7,808 bases of DNA from Clostridiales bacterium (GTDB lineage Bacteria; Bacillota; Clostridia; Lachnospirales; Lachnospiraceae), in NCBI GenBank assembly GCA_021204765.1, contig JAJPYU010000180.1, forward strand, positions 1 to 7,808, given 5' to 3'. The number at the start of each line of letters is the position of its first letter. Within the stretch, counting starts at the first letter, position 1. The position numbers and the translations under genes are program-made. The notes beneath the pieces were generated by a model. That model saw only the letters and a program-made list of their open reading frames with translations, was not told where the DNA came from and did no database searches. Shown here piece by piece: positions 5,405 through 7,808 of this stretch.

Positions 5405-5516
5405 ATATAATAAAGATTATTTGTGTCATAATTTATTTATTTTCATTGCACAGGCAGCAATGTATCTTACAACAAGACAACAATGCACAGATTGTGAGAG
5501 CGAGGATCAGATTTAA
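5405..5516 (+). other. AT-rich leader of the PlsY-like gene with two inverted repeats
   Basis: The stretch has CATTGC/GCAATG (5444-5449, 5457-5462, loop of seven) and ACAAT/ATTGT (5480-5484, 5491-5495, loop of six). TGCACAG occurs in both loops (5447-5453 and 5484-5490). TATAAT lies at 5406-5411 but has no -35 box at the right distance. The hairpins may form in the leader RNA or be regulator sites; neither matches a riboswitch class I know. Confidence 0.35.
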
Positions 5517-6152
5517 ATGAATATACGAGTGTTGATTTTTATTGCCGGGGGTTATTTCCTGGGAGGAATACTATTCGCCAGAGTTTTTTCCCGGATTTTT
5601 TATAATAAGGACGTAACTGCAGACAGTAAGGATGCCAACCCGGGCACGGTAAATGCCTTTACAAACGGCGGCTTCGCCTGCGGTATGCTGACCCTTCTCG
5701 GCGATATGGCAAAGGGCTTTATCCCGGTATTTTTCTTTTTAAGGTATGGACAGTCGGACAGCCATCTGGCCCTGGCTCTGGTCATGCTGGCTCCGGTGGC
5801 AGGACATATCCTTACCCCTTATTATCATTTTAAAGGCGGCAAGGGCAACGCAACTACCTTCGGGATACTGCTGGGGCTGGCGCCTTATATAGTGCCGCTG
5901 GCAATACTGATAGTCGGATTTCTCTTTTACACCCTGGTGGTGCGTATATCTCCGGATTTTATGAAGCTGATCATTACTTATATAACGGCCGCAGTGCTGA
6001 TGATCATACTGGTGCGCGACCCGGGAGTGCTCGCAGGGTTCCTTCTGATCACGGCTTTTATTCTGGTCAGGATGTTTACCAGCAAGGAAGAACGTGAGAA
6101 AACCCGGGTGAGGATATTGTGGATGCAGCGTGATAAAAAAGCAGGTGAATAA
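5517..6152 (+). CDS. PlsY-like glycerol-3-phosphate acyltransferase (divergent)
   Basis: 211 residues, the usual PlsY length, with about five to six membrane segments. PlsY moves an acyl group from acyl-phosphate to glycerol-3-phosphate, the first step of phospholipid synthesis. The cytoplasmic motifs are in order: NPGTVN (41-46) in place of the usual GSGNxGATN, GDMAKG (62-67) for the D-x-x-KG motif, and GHILTPYYHFKGGKGNATT (96-114), the conserved GH...FKGGKG loop. The first motif lacks the usual preceding GSG and reads SKDANPG. The C-terminal tail is long and basic. AGGA (5503-5506) is ten bases before the ATG. The stop is 35 bases before the next gene's ATG, suggesting one operon. It is probably a paralogue of the housekeeping enzyme rather than PlsY itself, which is why no symbol is given. 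Confidence 0.82.
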   Translation: MNIRVLIFIAGGYFLGGILFARVFSRIFYNKDVTADSKDANPGTVNAFTNGGFACGMLTLLGDMAKGFIPVFFFLRYGQSDSHLALALVMLAPVAGHILTPYYHFKGGKGNATTFGILLGLAPYIVPLAILIVGFLFYTLVVRISPDFMKLIITYITAAVLMIILVRDPGVLAGFLLITAFILVRMFTSKEEREKTRVRILWMQRDKKAGE

Positions 6153-6187
6153 AGACGGTCATAGATGAAAACCTTTATAAAGAATAT

Positions 6188-7111
6188 ATGGAAAAAGAGG
6201 CCGAGCCCTGGCTGGATGCCAGGAAGACAATCTGTTATTTGAAGCGCAGGGACGGTGCAAAAATATACTGTGAGTTCTATGACTGCGACCATGCCAAGGG
6301 GATCGTCGTAATTTCACACGGGTTTACAGAGACGGCAGAGAAGTTTCGTGAAGTCGAGTGGATGTTTATGAAAGCCGGGTATAATGTCTGCATACCGGAT
6401 CACTGCGGCCATGGCAGGAGTTATAGGCTGGTGGATGACCCCTGCCTGGTCCATGTGGACAGATATGGGAGATATGTGAATGATCTGGGAATGGCGGCTT
6501 ATGCGGCCTCAAGACGATGGAAAGGTCTGCCGCTTTACCTCTGGGCGCATTCCATGGGCGGAGGGATAGGTGCGGCTCTTGCGGCTTCTCATCCGGAACT
6601 TTTTAAAAAGGTGATCCTGTCATCACCCATGATGCGGCCACTGGCTGCCGGACTGCCATGGGACGGAGTACAGCTGGTCACAGCAGGCTTTTGTAAGTTG
6701 GGGATGGAAAAGAGCTATGTGGCGGGGCATCACCCTTACCGGGATGATGAGACTTTTGAGACCGGCAATGCTTCCAGCCGCCCCCGATTCGATTTCTATA
6801 ATGAAAAGAGGAGAACGGAGCCTCTCTTTCAGATGTCAGGGGCTTCTTACGGCTGGCTGCGCGAGGCGGGACGACTTAACGCCTATCTTATGAAACATGG
6901 ATATAAATCCATAAAGTGCCCTGTGATGCTGTTTCAGGCAGAGGATGAGAAAACTGTCTCCAACAATGAGCAGGAAAAGTTCGTGCAGCTGGTAAAATCT
7001 GCCGGAGGAGACATTCGCTTTATTCGTGTATTTGGGTCAAAGCACGAGATATATAGCTCGACTAACGATGTTCTTGAGAGCTACTGGTCAGAAATATTTG
7101 GTTTCCTGTAG
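6188..7111 (+). CDS. alpha/beta hydrolase (monoacylglycerol lipase / lysophospholipase type)
   Basis: 307 residues from the first ATG. The fold is a serine alpha/beta hydrolase: ISHGF (42-46) forms the oxyanion loop, AHSMGGG (120-126) holds the nucleophile Ser122, AED (251-253) gives Asp253 and SKHEI (284-288) gives His286, so the triad is complete. Such proteins split monoacylglycerols, lysophospholipids or similar esters in the cytoplasm. The frame stays open upstream of 6188 and reads VIDENLYKEY, which fits the normal N-terminus of this group. ATG 6188 has no ribosome site, whereas AGGTGA (6143-6148) sits 12 bases before an ATA codon at 6161. The true start may be that ATA, or an ATG lost by mutation. 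It follows the PlsY-like gene closely, and its last 50 bases overlap the end of the opposing HAD gene. Confidence 0.88.
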   Translation: MEKEAEPWLDARKTICYLKRRDGAKIYCEFYDCDHAKGIVVISHGFTETAEKFREVEWMFMKAGYNVCIPDHCGHGRSYRLVDDPCLVHVDRYGRYVNDLGMAAYAASRRWKGLPLYLWAHSMGGGIGAALAASHPELFKKVILSSPMMRPLAAGLPWDGVQLVTAGFCKLGMEKSYVAGHHPYRDDETFETGNASSRPRFDFYNEKRRTEPLFQMSGASYGWLREAGRLNAYLMKHGYKSIKCPVMLFQAEDEKTVSNNEQEKFVQLVKSAGGDIRFIRVFGSKHEIYSSTNDVLESYWSEIFGFL

Positions 7112-7766
7112 CAATGTCAAAAATACCATTGGCAGTTTCGGCCAGATACATTGCTCCGTGTTCTGTGAGCTCCTCCTTTCCGCGAAAACCCCACAGGCAT
7201 CCGATAGTGTCCATACCGGCATTGTGTCCGGTGTCAATGTCCACTCCGGAGTCTCCTACATACAGAACCTGGTCTGGTTTAAGGCCCATGCATGAGGCCA
7301 GATGCAGTGCGGCATCAGGCTGAGGTTTACGGGGGAAATGGTCTGTTTCACCCAGTACTTCGACAAAGGAAATATGAGGAAATGACCTTTCGATCAGAGC
7401 TTTGGTGTAAGCATCTTTTTTATTGGAATTTACACAGAGGAGAATTCCCGCCCGGCTAAGCCGGTCAAGCAGATCCGGGATATCGGGATACGGTGCTGTC
7501 CCGTCCAGATAGTGTCGGCTGTAATGGTATAGCATACGGTCAAGAATGGCGGGGAACTCACTTTCGGGAGTATCTTTTGGGAAGCACCGCCGCATCAGAG
7601 TCATCATCCCTGAGCCCACCATCTGTTTATAGGCCGAAGTCTCAATGGGCGGATATCCGTATTCCGCCAGAGCCAGGTTGGCGCTGCATGCCAGATCCGC
7701 AATTGTATCAAGCAGGGTGCCGTCCAGATCAAATATTATACCATGATATGATTTCCTTTTTTCCAT
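7062..7766 (-). CDS. HAD-superfamily phosphatase (phosphoglycolate phosphatase-like)
   Basis: 234 residues, full length for the group. Motif I is FDLDGTLLDT (12-21; nucleophile Asp13, acid Asp15). A helical cap (about 22-90) follows, then motif II VNSNK (112-116), motif III Lys147 in RKPQPD and motif IV GDSGVDIDTGHNAG (171-184), so all catalytic residues are present. Such enzymes remove phosphate from small molecules such as phosphoglycolate or sugar phosphates; the substrate is unknown. The start is supported by AGAGGG on the minus strand (complement of 7776-7781), nine bases before the ATG. LDGT occurs twice (14-17 and 87-90), encoded by a shared 10-base sequence. A shrunken copy lies at 3291-3437 in the same orientation. 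The gene converges on the alpha/beta hydrolase and overlaps its end by 50 bases. Confidence 0.92.
   Translation of the reverse strand: MEKRKSYHGIIFDLDGTLLDTIADLACSANLALAEYGYPPIETSAYKQMVGSGMMTLMRRCFPKDTPESEFPAILDRMLYHYSRHYLDGTAPYPDIPDLLDRLSRAGILLCVNSNKKDAYTKALIERSFPHISFVEVLGETDHFPRKPQPDAALHLASCMGLKPDQVLYVGDSGVDIDTGHNAGMDTIGCLWGFRGKEELTEHGAMYLAETANGIFDIATGNQIFLTSSSQEHR
7285..7322 (-). repeat. 38-bp perfect direct repeat, copy 2 (in intact HAD gene)
   Basis: Identical to 3358-3395 and in the same orientation, 3927 bases away. Recombination between the two HAD copies would loop out the MATE, PlsY-like and alpha/beta hydrolase genes. Confidence 0.9.
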
Positions 7767-7808
7767 GCCAATAATCCCTCTGCAATTTATTGTGTTATTA
7801 TTTTTCTC

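Noticed and set aside
7493..7774. 93-codon forward frame at the right edge
   Set aside because: It lies wholly antisense to the intact HAD gene, which has full catalytic motifs.

Overview
The window looks like chromosomal DNA of a Gram-positive gut anaerobe of the class Clostridia, most likely Lachnospiraceae. This rests on near-consensus Shine-Dalgarno sites (GGGAGG, AAGGAGG, AGAGGTGAT), sigma-A promoters of the TTGACA-17-TATACT type, moderate GC and the families present (MepA-type MATE pump, RelB/DinJ-like antitoxin with Fic, clostridial PlsY-like acyltransferase). The assignment is inference; no rRNA or marker gene is present. No tRNA, rRNA, CRISPR array or convincing intrinsic terminator was found.

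Left part (1-1500): an extended -10 promoter leads into a Nudix hydrolase and a 71-residue acidic protein, probably one operon. A strong promoter carrying an inverted repeat then drives a RelB/DinJ-like antitoxin. This antitoxin also carries a Fic-inhibiting segment of the VbhA type (S70-xxx-E74-G75). The Fic toxin overlapping its 3' end is reduced to the first ~30 and last ~45 codons, so the antitoxin is an orphan.

Middle (1500-3450): three helically phased GTAATCAA repeats precede a metallophosphoesterase that lacks both ends. Its 3' end abuts a 206-bp non-coding element with terminal inverted repeats and internal hairpins, interpreted as a MITE with a possible 5-bp target duplication (ATAGT). 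Its right end lies 36 bp before an intact ADP-ribosylglycohydrolase gene and may supply that gene's -35 box. On the minus strand follows a shrunken copy of a HAD phosphatase whose intact paralogue lies at the right end of the window.

Right part (3550-7808): a MATE efflux pump; a small two-helix membrane protein gene on the minus strand broken by a one-base frameshift; a promoter with a palindrome; a hairpin-rich leader; a divergent PlsY-like acyltransferase; and an alpha/beta hydrolase of the monoacylglycerol-lipase type, probably co-transcribed with it. The intact HAD phosphatase faces it tail to tail. The two HAD copies are direct repeats about 3.9 kb apart around the MATE-PlsY-hydrolase block.

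Overall this is an accessory region in decay: seven intact genes plus an orphan antitoxin sit among four broken genes, a MITE and recombination scars. Nothing here is a clearly complete new system. The most distinctive objects are the two-domain antitoxin with its gutted Fic partner, the MITE, and the HAD remnant whose deletion junctions can be read against its intact paralogue.
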